The position numbers were made by a program, and so were the translations under genes. The notes below the pieces were generated by a model. The model was not told where the DNA came from. It made no database searches and saw only the letters and a program-made list of their open reading frames with translations. A stretch of 64,000 nucleotides of DNA from Apilactobacillus bombintestini (lineage in GTDB: Bacteria; Bacillota; Bacilli; Lactobacillales; Lactobacillaceae), in contig NZ_CP032626.1 in NCBI RefSeq assembly GCF_003627035.1, positions 1,054,001-1,118,000 on the forward strand. The letters are read 5' to 3'. This document shows, one piece after another, positions 43,025 to 54,203 of this stretch. Position 1 is the first letter of the stretch, and each line of letters starts with the position of its first letter.

Positions 43025-43376
43025 ATATCGTAATTATTATTGCAAAGACTACCCAAATTACTCCGATTAGTAAAGTAACTCTAGCAGGTAGGTTTACTAC
43101 AATTTTCGAATTTTTAATGTGGCCTATTTCTTTAGCCGGGATTTTTTCATTTTCAAATCGTTCATTATCACCTTTACGATGAAAAATACGCCATCCAGTA
43201 AATAAGTGTCCCTTAGCTACTAAACATATGCAGCCTACTAAGATACACAATAATCCTAGAATGAAGAATACATTGCTTATCTTCACAGCACTGACATGTA
43301 GCAATAATGCTAGAACACCTAATAATACTCCTAGCAAAGCGATTAGAAATGAATAACTAGTCGCCGATTTTTTCAT
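43023..43376 (-). CDS. Small membrane protein, DUF3899-like
   Basis: The 117-residue protein has three predicted membrane segments (about residues 7-27, 33-53 and 95-115) with a polar loop rich in Lys, Arg and Glu between the second and third. It resembles DUF3899 membrane proteins of lactobacilli, which lack a known function. Its ATG overlaps the prs stop by one base (TAATG), so it is translationally coupled to prs. Confidence 0.75.
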   Translation of the reverse strand: MKKSATSYSFLIALLGVLLGVLALLLHVSAVKISNVFFILGLLCILVGCICLVAKGHLFTGWRIFHRKGDNERFENEKIPAKEIGHIKNSKIVVNLPARVTLLIGVIWVVFAIIITI

Positions 43377-44356
43377 TATTTGTCGTCGCTTCTAAAACGA
43401 TTGTTGAATAATGGACTAACCGCACGATCTTCGTTAATACGTTTGATTGCGTCACCAATTAGTGGAGCAACTGAAATTTGTTCAATCTTATCAATTTGTT
43501 TTTCTTTTGGTAAGCGAATAGTATCAGTAACTACTAACTTCTTGATTGGTGATTTTTGAATTCTTTCGATAGCTGGACCTGATAATACAGGGTGTGTACA
43601 ACATGCGTATACTTCTTTAGCACCAGCATCCATTAATGCTTGAGCTCCTAATGTAATAGTACCAGCAGTATCAATCATGTCATCGACCATCAAGCATGAC
43701 TTACCTTTAACATCACCAATGATGTTCATAATCTTAGCCACGTTAGCTTTAGGACGACGCTTGTCAATAATAGCGATAGGTGCCTTTAGGAATTCAGCTA
43801 AAGCACGTGCACGAACTACCCCACCGTGGTCAGGTGAAACTACGACTGCGTTTGAGTCCCAACCATGGTTAATGAAATGATCAGCTAATAATGGAGCACC
43901 CATCATGTGATCAACAGGTACATCGAAGAATCCTTGAATTTGAGCAGCATGTAAATCTAATGCTACTACACGGTCAATACCTGCAGTTTCTAACATGTTA
44001 GCTACTAACTTAGCGGTAATTGGTTCTCTAGAACGAGCTTTACGATCTTGTCTAGCGTAACCGTAGTAAGGAATTACCACGTTAATAGTTTTAGCACTTG
44101 CACGTCTTAGTGCATCAATCATAATCATTAGTTCCATTAAATTATCATTAACGGGAGCTGATGTTGATTGAATAATGTAACAGTTATCCCCACGGATACT
44201 TTCTTCAATGTTAATTCTAATTTCGCCATCACTAAATCTATCTACAGATGTTTTACCTAAATCCACACCTACTCTATCAGCAATTTTTTCAGCCAATGGA
44301 ATATTTGAATTCAAAGCAAAAATCTTTAATTTAGGATCAGAATATCTTTCAGCCAT
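43376..44356 (-). CDS. prs: Ribose-phosphate pyrophosphokinase (PRPP synthetase)
   Basis: Prs makes PRPP from ribose 5-phosphate and ATP; PRPP feeds purine, pyrimidine, NAD, His and Trp synthesis and is the effector of PurR. The 326-residue protein has [30 protein letters not shown], and the PRPP loop [15 protein letters not shown] chose the ATG at 44356 (MAERYSD) preceded by AGGTGGAGG. It lies downstream of glmU as in B. subtilis, though 127 bases apart and perhaps with its own promoter. Confidence 0.97.
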   Translation of the reverse strand: MAERYSDPKLKIFALNSNIPLAEKIADRVGVDLGKTSVDRFSDGEIRINIEESIRGDNCYIIQSTSAPVNDNLMELMIMIDALRRASAKTINVVIPYYGYARQDRKARSREPITAKLVANMLETAGIDRVVALDLHAAQIQGFFDVPVDHMMGAPLLADHFINHGWDSNAVVVSPDHGGVVRARALAEFLKAPIAIIDKRRPKANVAKIMNIIGDVKGKSCLMVDDMIDTAGTITLGAQALMDAGAKEVYACCTHPVLSGPAIERIQKSPIKKLVVTDTIRLPKEKQIDKIEQISVAPLIGDAIKRINEDRAVSPLFNNRFRSDDK

Positions 44357-44483
44357 AAGTCCTCCACCTAACAATAAATTATTCGTATCATATTTATTAA
44401 TTCAATTTCAATTTTACACTATAATCCAATTTTTTTCATGCAAAAATTATAGGAATAATAAATAAAACGTTTATTTTCTTATT

Positions 44484-45857
44484 TTATTTGTAATAAGGTA
44501 ATTTCTTAAAATACCCAGGTTTGTTGGTTTGACGTTGTCTAGCAATCGCCATATCGTATTGTTTTACATCATCAGTAATTGTAGAACCAGCAGCTACAAA
44601 TGTGTGATCATCCAAGTTTACTGGAGCAATTAAGTTAGCATTGCTTCCGATAAAGGAATCAGAACCTACGTTAGTGTTGTGCTTGTTCTTACCATCGTAG
44701 TTAGCAAAGATAACTCCACAACCTACGTTAATGTTCTTACCTAAGTGAGCATTTCCTACGTAAGTTAGATGACCTACCTTAGTTCCTTCATCGATTTGTG
44801 CCTTCTTAACTTCCACAAAGTTACCTAAGTGAACGTTCTTACCGATTACTGCGTTTGGTCTCAAATGACTGTAAGGTCCAATGTCAGAACCAGGCATCAT
44901 TTCGGATTCTTCTAGTAATGAAGAAGTAACGGTAACATTATCATGAACAATAGAATCTCTAATTTCGGAATTAGCACCAATCTTGCAATCACTACCAATT
45001 TTACTGTTTCCAGTAATGTGTACACCGGGTTCAATTAAAGTATCTTGACCGATTTCTACACCGAAATCAATGTAAGTATTATCAGGGTTAATCATGCTTA
45101 CACCGTTTCTCATATGAGCTTCATTGATACGACGTTGCATAACTTGGTTAGCCTTGGATAATGCTACACGATCATTAACACCCATTGATTCATTGAAATC
45201 AGACATTTCATATGCACCAATCTTTTTACCTTGTTGTTTGAAAATACCAATTACGTCAGGTAAGTAGTATTCTCCTTGGGCATTATCGTTTTTAACTAGC
45301 TTTAATGCATCAAATAATTCTTGGTTGTTAAATACATAAACACCAGTATTGATTTCATCAATCTTTTGTTCTTCTTCGCTAGCATCTTTTTGTTCCACGA
45401 TTTTTTCTACATTGCCATCGTTTCCACGAACGATACGTCCATAACCAAATGGATCAGGTGCTTTAGAAGTTAATACAGTAGCTACCGCACCACTTTTTTC
45501 ATGTTCTTCAAATAAATGTTGGAAAGTGTCAGCAGTAAATAATGGAGTGTCACCACTAACTACCATAGTAGAGCCATCTGCATCACCTAGGATATCAGCA
45601 GTTTGTTTAACTGCATCCCCAGTACCTAATTGTTTTTCTTGTAATGCGTATTGGCAACGATCACCTAGTTGTTTTTCAACATCTTCAGCACCGTATCCTA
45701 CTACAGTAACTACGTGATCCATCTTAATTTTTTCTACTTGTGTTAAAACACAATCCACCATCGTACGTCCACAAACCTTATGCAAAACCTTGTATAGTTT
45801 GGACTTCATACGAGTTCCTTTTCCAGCGGCTAATATAATTGTATTTCTAGTAGCCAT
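44484..45857 (-). CDS. glmU: Bifunctional GlcNAc-1-P uridyltransferase / GlcN-1-P acetyltransferase
   Basis: GlmU makes UDP-GlcNAc, precursor of peptidoglycan and teichoic acids. The 457-residue protein has an N-terminal pyrophosphorylase domain ([12 protein letters not shown] at residues 8-19) and a C-terminal left-handed beta-helix acetyltransferase with repeated hexapeptides ([20 protein letters not shown] region; His in YVGNAHLG). Its ATG overlaps the purR stop by one base. Regulation may therefore follow the PurBox promoter upstream of purR. Confidence 0.97.
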   Translation of the reverse strand: MATRNTIILAAGKGTRMKSKLYKVLHKVCGRTMVDCVLTQVEKIKMDHVVTVVGYGAEDVEKQLGDRCQYALQEKQLGTGDAVKQTADILGDADGSTMVVSGDTPLFTADTFQHLFEEHEKSGAVATVLTSKAPDPFGYGRIVRGNDGNVEKIVEQKDASEEEQKIDEINTGVYVFNNQELFDALKLVKNDNAQGEYYLPDVIGIFKQQGKKIGAYEMSDFNESMGVNDRVALSKANQVMQRRINEAHMRNGVSMINPDNTYIDFGVEIGQDTLIEPGVHITGNSKIGSDCKIGANSEIRDSIVHDNVTVTSSLLEESEMMPGSDIGPYSHLRPNAVIGKNVHLGNFVEVKKAQIDEGTKVGHLTYVGNAHLGKNINVGCGVIFANYDGKNKHNTNVGSDSFIGSNANLIAPVNLDDHTFVAAGSTITDDVKQYDMAIARQRQTNKPGYFKKLPYYK

Positions 45858-46702
45858 TATTTTTCCCCCTCGGTAAAGTCATAAAACTTTTTGAAATTAA
45901 AATTACCTAATTCAACTTTAATACCTTTGTCGTTAGTATCAACTTTAAATAAGGATGTATATTCATCTTTGTTAATCTTCTTTGGCCCGTTGTAAACTCG
46001 TTCAGCCACGAAAGCAATTCCTGCTACTTCGCAGTCAAATTCTTTAATTAGACTACGTAATCCAGCAGCGGAACCACCACCGCGTAGAAAATCATCCACA
46101 ATTAATACATTTGAATTGGCGGGAAGACTACGTTTTGACAGAACCATTTTTTCAATTCTTTTTTGAGAACCTGAAATATAGTTAACGCTAATGGTAGATC
46201 CATCAGTAATTCTAGAATCATGTCTAGCAATTACAAACGGCACGTTTAATAATGTGGCAACACTTTGTGCTACGGGAATTCCCTTAGTAGCAACTGTTAG
46301 TACCGCATCAATTTTTTTATCGCGATATAATGTCGCAATAATTCTACCAATTTGTCTTAGAATAGATGGACGGTTTAATAAATCGTTCATATAAACATAT
46401 CCACCAGGAAGCACTCGACTATTATCCTCTAGTGAAGATCGCATTTCATCAATAAATTGACGAGCTTCGTTCTTTTCGATTCCTGGAATAAACATACTGC
46501 CACCAGCGGCACCAGGAATAGTTTCTAATAACCCAGCACCAGTGTACATGAATGTTTTTCTTAAAATAGTTAAGTCTTCACTAATAGATGACTTTGCAGA
46601 ATCATAACGATTTGCAAAAAAAGTTAACGGTACGACCTTGTTCGGGTTTCCCATTAAGTAACGTGTCATATCTACTAGACGTGCACTACGTTTTGCTTTC
46701 AT
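45857..46702 (-). CDS. purR: Purine operon regulator PurR (PRPP-sensing)
   Basis: PurR of Gram-positives binds PurBoxes and is released by PRPP. The 281-residue protein has an N-terminal winged helix (residues 1-74) and a phosphoribosyltransferase-like effector domain with the PRPP motif [16 protein letters not shown] (near residues 200-215). It heads a purR-glmU unit with prs next, so the sensor of PRPP and the enzyme that makes PRPP are close neighbours. A perfect PurBox overlaps its promoter, indicating autoregulation. Confidence 0.97.
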   Translation of the reverse strand: MKAKRSARLVDMTRYLMGNPNKVVPLTFFANRYDSAKSSISEDLTILRKTFMYTGAGLLETIPGAAGGSMFIPGIEKNEARQFIDEMRSSLEDNSRVLPGGYVYMNDLLNRPSILRQIGRIIATLYRDKKIDAVLTVATKGIPVAQSVATLLNVPFVIARHDSRITDGSTISVNYISGSQKRIEKMVLSKRSLPANSNVLIVDDFLRGGGSAAGLRSLIKEFDCEVAGIAFVAERVYNGPKKINKDEYTSLFKVDTNDKGIKVELGNFNFKKFYDFTEGEK

Positions 46703-46735
46703 TTTTTCACCTCATTAAGTAAAAACTACAATTAA

Positions 46736-46765
46736 ATTTTATCATAATGTTCGGATTTAAGGCAA
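46736..46765 (-). promoter_or_regulatory. purR promoter with PurBox in the spacer
   Basis: TTGCCT, 18-base spacer, extended -10 (TGATAAAAT) on the minus strand. The spacer holds AAATCCGAACATT (46746-46758), a full match to the PurBox consensus AWWWCCGAACWWT. Confidence 0.82.
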
Positions 46766-46782
46766 TTTTTTGATGATTTAAT

Positions 46783-46826
46783 AAAAAAATATCCGTTAAA
46801 GTCATTATGACTTAACGAATATTTTA
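46783..46826 (-). terminator. Terminator of ispE
   Basis: AAAATATTCGTTAAGTCA/TGACTTTAACGGATATTTT arms (minor mismatches) with a seven-T tail on the minus strand; the 5' arm overlaps the ispE stop. Confidence 0.88.
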
Positions 46827-47672
46827 AAGTGCTCTAACTATATATACTTCGGAACAGAAGCCTCGCATACTGTTAAAGACGCGTTTAGCTTGATTTTCGG
46901 TTTTGCAAACTCCAAATACAGTAGGACCCGTCCCACTCATTTGCGCAATGTCTGCACCGTATTTTTTGAATTTATTTTTAATTCGTTTTATTTCCGCATG
47001 TTTACTAGAAGACAACGGTTCTAATACATTTCCCATATGTTCAATGATATTATCATAATCTTGTGTTCGGACCGCCTTTACCAAAGCGTTCATATCCACA
47101 TGTGTTAATGCATCATAATCAATTTTATTTAAAATTTCCGGAGTAGATACACTCACACTAGGTTTCACAATTACGAAAAACATTTTGGGTAACTTAGGCA
47201 TCAAATCAATTTGATTACCCTTACCAGTTACCATTGCGGTTTTACTATATACACAGTAAGGAACATCTGAATCTAATTGCAAGCCAAAGGTGGCCATTTC
47301 TTGTTCAGTCATATGTAACTTCCATAAGCGATTTAATCCCCTAATTACAGCAGCCGCATCTGACGAACCACCACCCATACCAGCCGCCACTGGTATGCTC
47401 TTTCTTATAACTATGTTAACTTGCTGATGCATTTTATACTTCTCTTTAAGTAGAAGTGCAGCTTGATATGCTAAATTACGCTGATCTAGTGGCAAAAAGA
47501 CGCGATTACAGTTAACTGATATGCCCTCGCCTTCTTGTGTCTCGATTTCTACATAATCGCCTAAATCTATTGAAGTCATTAGCATATTCCATTCAATCTT
47601 TCCGTCCCCGTGACGAAATGGAGTATCCAAGCCTAGGTTAAGTTTGGCTCGTGCCTTCTCCACAGTTCTCAC
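46824..47672 (-). CDS. ispE: GHMP kinase, IspE-type (4-diphosphocytidyl-2-C-methyl-D-erythritol kinase homologue)
   Basis: The 282-residue protein has the GHMP ATP-binding motif VAAGMGGGSSDAAAVIRGL (Pro-x3-Gly-Leu-Gly-Ser-Ser variant, near residues 92-110) and the C-terminal AQMSGTGPTVFGV. By sequence it is IspE, a MEP-pathway enzyme, but this window also encodes HMG-CoA reductase of the alternative mevalonate pathway. The role in such bacteria is uncertain. The start is GTG at 47672, eight bases after GGGAGG. It lies between veg and purR, as in B. subtilis. Confidence 0.93.
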   Translation of the reverse strand: MRTVEKARAKLNLGLDTPFRHGDGKIEWNMLMTSIDLGDYVEIETQEGEGISVNCNRVFLPLDQRNLAYQAALLLKEKYKMHQQVNIVIRKSIPVAAGMGGGSSDAAAVIRGLNRLWKLHMTEQEMATFGLQLDSDVPYCVYSKTAMVTGKGNQIDLMPKLPKMFFVIVKPSVSVSTPEILNKIDYDALTHVDMNALVKAVRTQDYDNIIEHMGNVLEPLSSSKHAEIKRIKNKFKKYGADIAQMSGTGPTVFGVCKTENQAKRVFNSMRGFCSEVYIVRAL

Positions 47673-47764
47673 ATACTACACCTCCCGTTGTCATATTTTA
47701 TTTAATAATATTATACTAAAAGTAAATTAAAAAGTCAGGGAAACTAAAATATTTTATAATAACC

Positions 47765-47819
47765 AATAAAAAAATAAGCAATTAGCTAACTAATTAATTA
47801 GTAAGTTAATTGCTTATTT
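47765..47819 (-). terminator. Terminator of veg, 24-base palindrome arms
   Basis: The arms at 47772-47795 and 47796-47819 match with two mismatches and no loop bases to spare; seven Ts follow on the minus strand. A small hairpin AACTGTA/TACAGTT also lies at 47831-47850 within the veg 3' region. Confidence 0.82.
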
Positions 47820-47867
47820 ATATTATCGAAAACTGTACCAAAATACAGTTCTTAATCTTTAATTTTA

Positions 47868-48119
47868 TTATGCTTCTTTATCTTCGTCTGCATTAAATTC
47901 GATTTCGATATTCTTGGTTAAAATGTCTGTATAACTGTAAGAAACACGCTTTAAGTTTTCATCTTTTTCTAATTCAATAACGAAAACTGCTGGAAAAGTT
48001 TCAGATAACTTTCCATGACGTACTAAAGTTTTGTTTCTTCCCACTTGAACAGTCACCACGACGCTTTCGCCTAGGCGAGCATCCAATTGACTCTTAATAG
48101 CAGTCAAACTGGTTGGCAT
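47868..48119 (-). CDS. veg: Veg protein
   Basis: The 83-residue protein (LTAIKSQLDARLGESVVV, GRNKTLVRHGKLSETFPAVFVIEL) is Veg, a small conserved Firmicutes protein encoded between rsmA and ispE. In B. subtilis it stimulates biofilm matrix gene expression and is transcribed at very high rates. Here two strong tandem promoters precede it. The start ATG follows AGAGGTG. Its biochemical activity is not established. Confidence 0.95.
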   Translation of the reverse strand: MPTSLTAIKSQLDARLGESVVVTVQVGRNKTLVRHGKLSETFPAVFVIELEKDENLKRVSYSYTDILTKNIEIEFNADEDKEA

Positions 48120-48144
48120 AATAGTTCACCTCTCTATTAGTTCC

Positions 48145-48172
48145 ATTATACCGCAAAAAAACCAAAAGTCAA
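48145..48172 (-). promoter_or_regulatory. Proximal promoter (P2) of veg
   Basis: TTGACT, 16-base T-rich spacer, TATAAT on the minus strand, 26 bases before the start codon. Confidence 0.85.
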
Positions 48173-48174
48173 AA

Positions 48175-48203
48175 ATTATAGCATACGTCACGACTAATAT
48201 CAA
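48175..48203 (-). promoter_or_regulatory. Distal promoter (P1) of veg
   Basis: TTGATA, 17-base spacer, TATAAT on the minus strand, in the gap just after the rsmA stop. Its -10 is directly followed by the P2 -35. Confidence 0.82.
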
Positions 48204-48209
48204 CAGTTA

Positions 48210-49097
48210 TTAGAGCATTTTAATGGAATGAAATTCATTAGTTAAATCTACGTATTGATCTACTGATAATTTTTCAGGACGAGTACTAGATTTAATATCT
48301 AATTTATCCAATACTTGTTGCATCTTGTCTTTAGTTTCAGGATTTTTATCGAATACACCTTGTAAGTTGTTCCATAAAGTCTTACGACGATGTGCAAAGC
48401 ATCCCCTTACAAAGCCCGCAAAAATCTTCTTATCAAATACTGGATGTTCAATTTTTTCACGTTTTTCTAAAGTAACGATAGCTGAATCCACCTTAGGAGC
48501 TGGAATAAATGATTTTTTAGATACTTCAAAAGCAATATCTACTTCATTTAAGTATTGAATGATAATGGATAATGATCCATATTCACGATTACCTGGTTTT
48601 CCAGCTAAACGTTCGGCTACTTCTTTTTGCATCATTACTGTAATATTATCGAATTCTACTTCACCCTTTAATAAATCCAAAATAATGGGGGTGGTGATGT
48701 AGTAAGGTAAGTTAGCTACCACTTTAATGGGACGTTCGTTATTTAGCTTCTCATCGATAATTTTAGGCAAATTAGCCTCTAAAATATCTTGGTTAATAAC
48801 TTCTACGTTGTCATATGGACTTAAAGTTTCATCTAGCACAGGAAGTAAATTTTGATCAATTTCGAAAGCTAGTACTTTCTTAGAACTTCTAGCTAAGTAT
48901 TCAGTTAATCCCCCAATACCAGGACCAATTTCAATTACATTGTCATCCTTGGTTAAATGGGCAGCTTCCACAATGTTACTTAATACATTTAAATCCGTTA
49001 AAAAGTTTTGTCCCAAACTTTTCTTAGCAGATAAGTGGAAACGATTTAAAATTGCCTGAGTTCTAGCAGGACTTGCAATATCTGGATTATTTGCCAT
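48210..49097 (-). CDS. rsmA: 16S rRNA dimethyladenosine transferase RsmA/KsgA
   Basis: RsmA dimethylates two adjacent adenines in the 3' terminal helix of 16S rRNA with S-adenosylmethionine. The 295-residue protein has KKSLGQNFLTD, the SAM motif VIEIGPGIGGLTEYL, and the catalytic VVANLPYYITTPII. It starts 3 bases after the rnmV stop, so they are co-transcribed (tatD-rnmV-rsmA). Confidence 0.97.
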   Translation of the reverse strand: MANNPDIASPARTQAILNRFHLSAKKSLGQNFLTDLNVLSNIVEAAHLTKDDNVIEIGPGIGGLTEYLARSSKKVLAFEIDQNLLPVLDETLSPYDNVEVINQDILEANLPKIIDEKLNNERPIKVVANLPYYITTPIILDLLKGEVEFDNITVMMQKEVAERLAGKPGNREYGSLSIIIQYLNEVDIAFEVSKKSFIPAPKVDSAIVTLEKREKIEHPVFDKKIFAGFVRGCFAHRRKTLWNNLQGVFDKNPETKDKMQQVLDKLDIKSSTRPEKLSVDQYVDLTNEFHSIKML

Positions 49098-49100
49098 TTT

Positions 49101-49652
49101 CTACTCCTTAATATCTTTTACTGCTTGATTGAATTGTTCTTTAGAAATACCGAACATATTCAATCTTTTTATTAATTGTTTTCCATTTACATAACCAATT
49201 TGTAAGTTATTACAAAAAGCAGTTCGTCTAATCTTTGCATCTGCATCATTGATTAAACGTGCTTGGCGTAAATCTTGTAAACTAATTTCGTGGTGTTCTG
49301 AGGTGGTAGTAGTATATACATTTTTTAGGGCCTCACGAATAGTTTCCACGCTTGCGTGTTCCACACCTAATGAGCCATCACTTTTAGTAGGAACCGACTT
49401 TTTGCGGTCTACAAAGGCATGTTTAGCATCAGGTACTTCACGAGTAATAATTTTTCTAATACGTTCACCAGAAAAGTCTGGATCAGTAAATACAATTACC
49501 CCACGCTTTTTATCTAATTTCTTAATTAAATTAATGGTTTCTTCATCAATAGCAGATCCACGAGTTTCAATCGTATCACAGTCTACAGCTTGCTTAATAC
49601 GTTTAGTATCATCGCGACCTTCCACTACGATAACTTCTTTTATCTTTTTCAT
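49101..49652 (-). CDS. rnmV: Ribonuclease M5
   Basis: RNase M5 trims 5S rRNA precursors. The 183-residue protein has a TOPRIM domain (VIVVEGRDDTKRIKQA with the catalytic Glu near residue 10, VIVFTDPDFSGERIRK with the DxD-like acids). Its start overlaps the end of tatD by 4 bases (ATGA), indicating coupled translation. Substrates, 5S rRNAs, are present in the same window. Confidence 0.95.
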   Translation of the reverse strand: MKKIKEVIVVEGRDDTKRIKQAVDCDTIETRGSAIDEETINLIKKLDKKRGVIVFTDPDFSGERIRKIITREVPDAKHAFVDRKKSVPTKSDGSLGVEHASVETIREALKNVYTTTTSEHHEISLQDLRQARLINDADAKIRRTAFCNNLQIGYVNGKQLIKRLNMFGISKEQFNQAVKDIKE

Positions 49653-50419
49653 TTATCTTCCAATCCAAAAACTCTTAATGCATTTTGATAAGTCATTTCC
49701 GCAATCTTATCTGGGGTAGTATCTCTAAAACGAGCAATTGCTTCTACCGTGTATAAAGTATATCCCGGTTCGTTTTGATGACCACGTAATGGTTCTGGTG
49801 CTAAATATGGTGCATCAGTTTCTACTAGCATACGGTCTTTAGGAGTTTGTGCCGCTGCTTCATGGACTTCCTTAGTCTTCTTAAAGGTAGATACACCAGA
49901 ATAAGATACGTACATACCTAAATCCATAAATTTATTTAACCAGTCGACATCCCCATTGAAACTATGAATAATTCCATTATTCACGTGGCATTCTTTTAAG
50001 ATAGCGTAAGTGTCTTCAAAAGCATCCCTATTATGCACTGAAATAGGCATGTTCATTTCTTGAGCAATTTTAATTTGTCTCTTGAACACATTAAATTGTG
50101 CCTTCTTAGTAGATGTGCTTTGGAAATAATCTAAACCGATTTCTCCTAATGCCACTACCTTGTCGTCTTTTAGTTGTTCTTTTAGTAATGCTTCTTCTTC
50201 GTCATTGTAGTTTAATGCATCTTCTGGATGCCAACCTACAATTGCGTATAAATTATCGTATTTATGAGCTAATTCAATAGCTTCTTTGTTCATTTCATGA
50301 TTAGAACCTACAATCGCCATTTTAGTAACGCCTAAACGCGCTGCATGTGCAATATAATCTTCTACGTTATCGCGAAAAGCATCATCATTTAAATGGGTAT
50401 GTGAATCAAAAATTCTCAT
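49649..50419 (-). CDS. tatD: TatD-family metal-dependent hydrolase (DNase-like)
   Basis: The 256-residue protein is a TIM-barrel metallohydrolase with FDSHTHLNDD (two His), GEIGLDYF (Glu), SVHNRDA, GIIHSFNG and VETDAPYLAPEPLRG (Asp), the TatD metal ligands. B. subtilis has it (yabD) at the same position. Relatives show 3'-5' DNase activity. I chose the ATG at 50419 after GGGGAG; a longer open frame runs into the metG terminator. It leads tatD-rnmV-rsmA. Confidence 0.94.
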   Translation of the reverse strand: MRIFDSHTHLNDDAFRDNVEDYIAHAARLGVTKMAIVGSNHEMNKEAIELAHKYDNLYAIVGWHPEDALNYNDEEEALLKEQLKDDKVVALGEIGLDYFQSTSTKKAQFNVFKRQIKIAQEMNMPISVHNRDAFEDTYAILKECHVNNGIIHSFNGDVDWLNKFMDLGMYVSYSGVSTFKKTKEVHEAAAQTPKDRMLVETDAPYLAPEPLRGHQNEPGYTLYTVEAIARFRDTTPDKIAEMTYQNALRVFGLEDK

Positions 50420-50436
50420 ATAATCGTCTCCCCGCA

Positions 50437-50477
50437 TAAAAATAGCCATTAATTCCAAAGAATCAATGGCTATTTTT
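50437..50477 (-). terminator. Terminator of metG
   Basis: AAAAATAGCCATT/AATGGCTATTTTT, 13 pairs, 13-base loop, T5 tail on the minus strand, between metG and tatD. Confidence 0.88.
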
Positions 50478-50494
50478 GTTTTATCTTTTAACCA

Positions 50495-52534
<2,040 letters not shown>

Positions 52535-52576
52535 CTAAATCATCCTTTCAACCTGTAAATCTTAATATTAACTAAT

Positions 52577-52585
52577 AGTATATCA
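52577..52585 (-). promoter_or_regulatory. Extended -10 promoter for metG
   Basis: TGATATACT on the minus strand, 43 bases before the start; no good -35. Confidence 0.5.
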
Positions 52586-52611
52586 TAATTAATTTAACAA
52601 GAATATTGCTC

Positions 52612-53463
52612 TTAAAACAAATCTAGTTGCATAGGTGCTAAATTATTAAATTTAACGTGTAATAATTCTTTTAGAGCAAGTGCATTAGGCGCTGCATCCC
52701 TACCCGAATTATTATTAAAAATCACACAAACTTCATCGGCTTCTTGATTTAATTTAGTCACCATTTGGGCAAACTGTTTAAGCTCATCTTGATTATAGTT
52801 ATAAAGCGTTCTTTGACTACGCCAATTGGCATCTTGATTAAACCACCCTTGCGCATTTCTACCATGTAAACGCAATAAAGCTAATTTACTAGTAGTTACC
52901 ATAGGAACCATTTCGATTCCGTTATTAATGTTGTGTGGTTCATCAGCAATTACCATCGTCATTCCTAGACGCTTTAAATAATTTTTAATTGATGACTGCA
53001 TAGATTTATCTGTCCAAGTATTATTTCTAAATTCTACCGCAATAGGTACATCGCGTCCCATCAACTGTCTAACGGAAAGTAAATAACGAATGTTTTCATT
53101 ATTTCTAGCAAAGTATGGTGGAAATTGAAATAATACTGTCTTTAACTGATGACTAGCCATTAAAGGCTTAATCATCTCTACATAATCCGCAAACGCTTGT
53201 TGACGTTGTTGATCATCTGCAGGCATGTTTGACCGTAAATCATGTTTAGTCATTAATTGATTTGCTTTTAAAATAAATTGAAAAGCATCGGGTACTTGGT
53301 GCATCCAATTACGTACGGTCTTTTCCTGTGGGATTCCATAAAATGGTGTATCCACTTCTACTACGGGAAAATGTGCTGCATACTCATTTAATTTAACTGG
53401 ACGTTTTTCGCCGTTAATTAATGCAGGATGTTCGGTCCAGGTAGTAACTCCTAAAGTAATCAT
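52612..53463 (-). CDS. DUF72-family TIM-barrel protein
   Basis: The 283-residue protein matches DUF72 (YecE-like): ITLGVTTWTEHPALI, VVEVDTPFYGIP, FQFILKANQLMTKH, FQFPPYFARN, VAVEFR-like PIAVEFRNNTW, and LRLHGRNAQGW near the C terminus. The function of the family is unknown. It is the last gene of the mvaA-(HELLH)-sir2-DUF72 series, 15 bases after sir2. No terminator is visible before metG's promoter. Confidence 0.9.
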   Translation of the reverse strand: MITLGVTTWTEHPALINGEKRPVKLNEYAAHFPVVEVDTPFYGIPQEKTVRNWMHQVPDAFQFILKANQLMTKHDLRSNMPADDQQRQQAFADYVEMIKPLMASHQLKTVLFQFPPYFARNNENIRYLLSVRQLMGRDVPIAVEFRNNTWTDKSMQSSIKNYLKRLGMTMVIADEPHNINNGIEMVPMVTTSKLALLRLHGRNAQGWFNQDANWRSQRTLYNYNQDELKQFAQMVTKLNQEADEVCVIFNNNSGRDAAPNALALKELLHVKFNNLAPMQLDLF

Positions 53464-53478
53464 CTCAGTGTCTCTTTT

Positions 53479-54186
53479 CTAGCAATTTAAATCGTCAAAG
53501 AATTTAGAAGCATCTTGTTGAATCATAGTAAAATCAATGCCTAAATTTAATTTTTCTTGATTTATAGCTAAGACCGGTGCAGAAGGATTACGGTAGTCCA
53601 ATAATCCAGCAAAAGGATATACACGCATAGAAGTACCCACAATAACTACTAAATCAGCTTGTTGCATTAATTGAATACTATCTACGATATTCTTTTGGTT
53701 AAGTCCTTCATCATATAAAACGATACCTGGACGTAAAATACCACCGCATCCCTTATGAACATCACTTTCTAAGTATTCATGCCAATCAACTGCTTTCTTA
53801 CATTTTTGGCAGTATACATGATACAAATTACCGTGAAATTCTACTAAGTGCTTAGTATCTACTTTGTTGTATAAATCATCCACATTTTGGGTAATTACAC
53901 TAGCACGATCTTGGCGAGTTAGTTCCGCCTGCTTTTCGTGAATAACGTTAGGCTTGGCATCTGGATAATACATATTTTCCTTTACGAATGTATAAAAGAC
54001 ATCCGGTTCATTATTTAAACATGCGTGGCTTAAGTAATATTCCGCAGGTTTCCCAGTAGTATCGGTAGAATATAAACCATTCTTAGAACGATAATCTGGA
54101 ATATGTGAAGCAGTAGAAACTCCCGCTCCTGTTAGAAAAACGATATGTTTAGCATTATCAAATAATGATTGTATTTGCGTATCCAT
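53479..54186 (-). CDS. NAD+-dependent protein deacylase of the Sir2 family
   Basis: The 235-residue protein has FLTGAGVSTASHIPDYRS (near residue 17), VITQNVDDLYNK and the catalytic His in VEFHGNLYHVYC (about residue 116). The zinc module is CQKC followed by HKGCGG, so one of the four usual zinc Cys is His. Such enzymes remove acyl groups from lysine using NAD+, giving nicotinamide. I chose the ATG at 54186, eight bases after AGGAGG; a TTG just before it is less likely. It is 17 bases after the HELLH gene; a link to acetyl-CoA-derived acylation and the neighbouring mevalonate gene is only speculation. Confidence 0.92.
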   Translation of the reverse strand: MDTQIQSLFDNAKHIVFLTGAGVSTASHIPDYRSKNGLYSTDTTGKPAEYYLSHACLNNEPDVFYTFVKENMYYPDAKPNVIHEKQAELTRQDRASVITQNVDDLYNKVDTKHLVEFHGNLYHVYCQKCKKAVDWHEYLESDVHKGCGGILRPGIVLYDEGLNQKNIVDSIQLMQQADLVVIVGTSMRVYPFAGLLDYRNPSAPVLAINQEKLNLGIDFTMIQQDASKFFDDLNC

Positions 54187-54203
54187 CAAAAAAGCCTCCT
54201 CAA

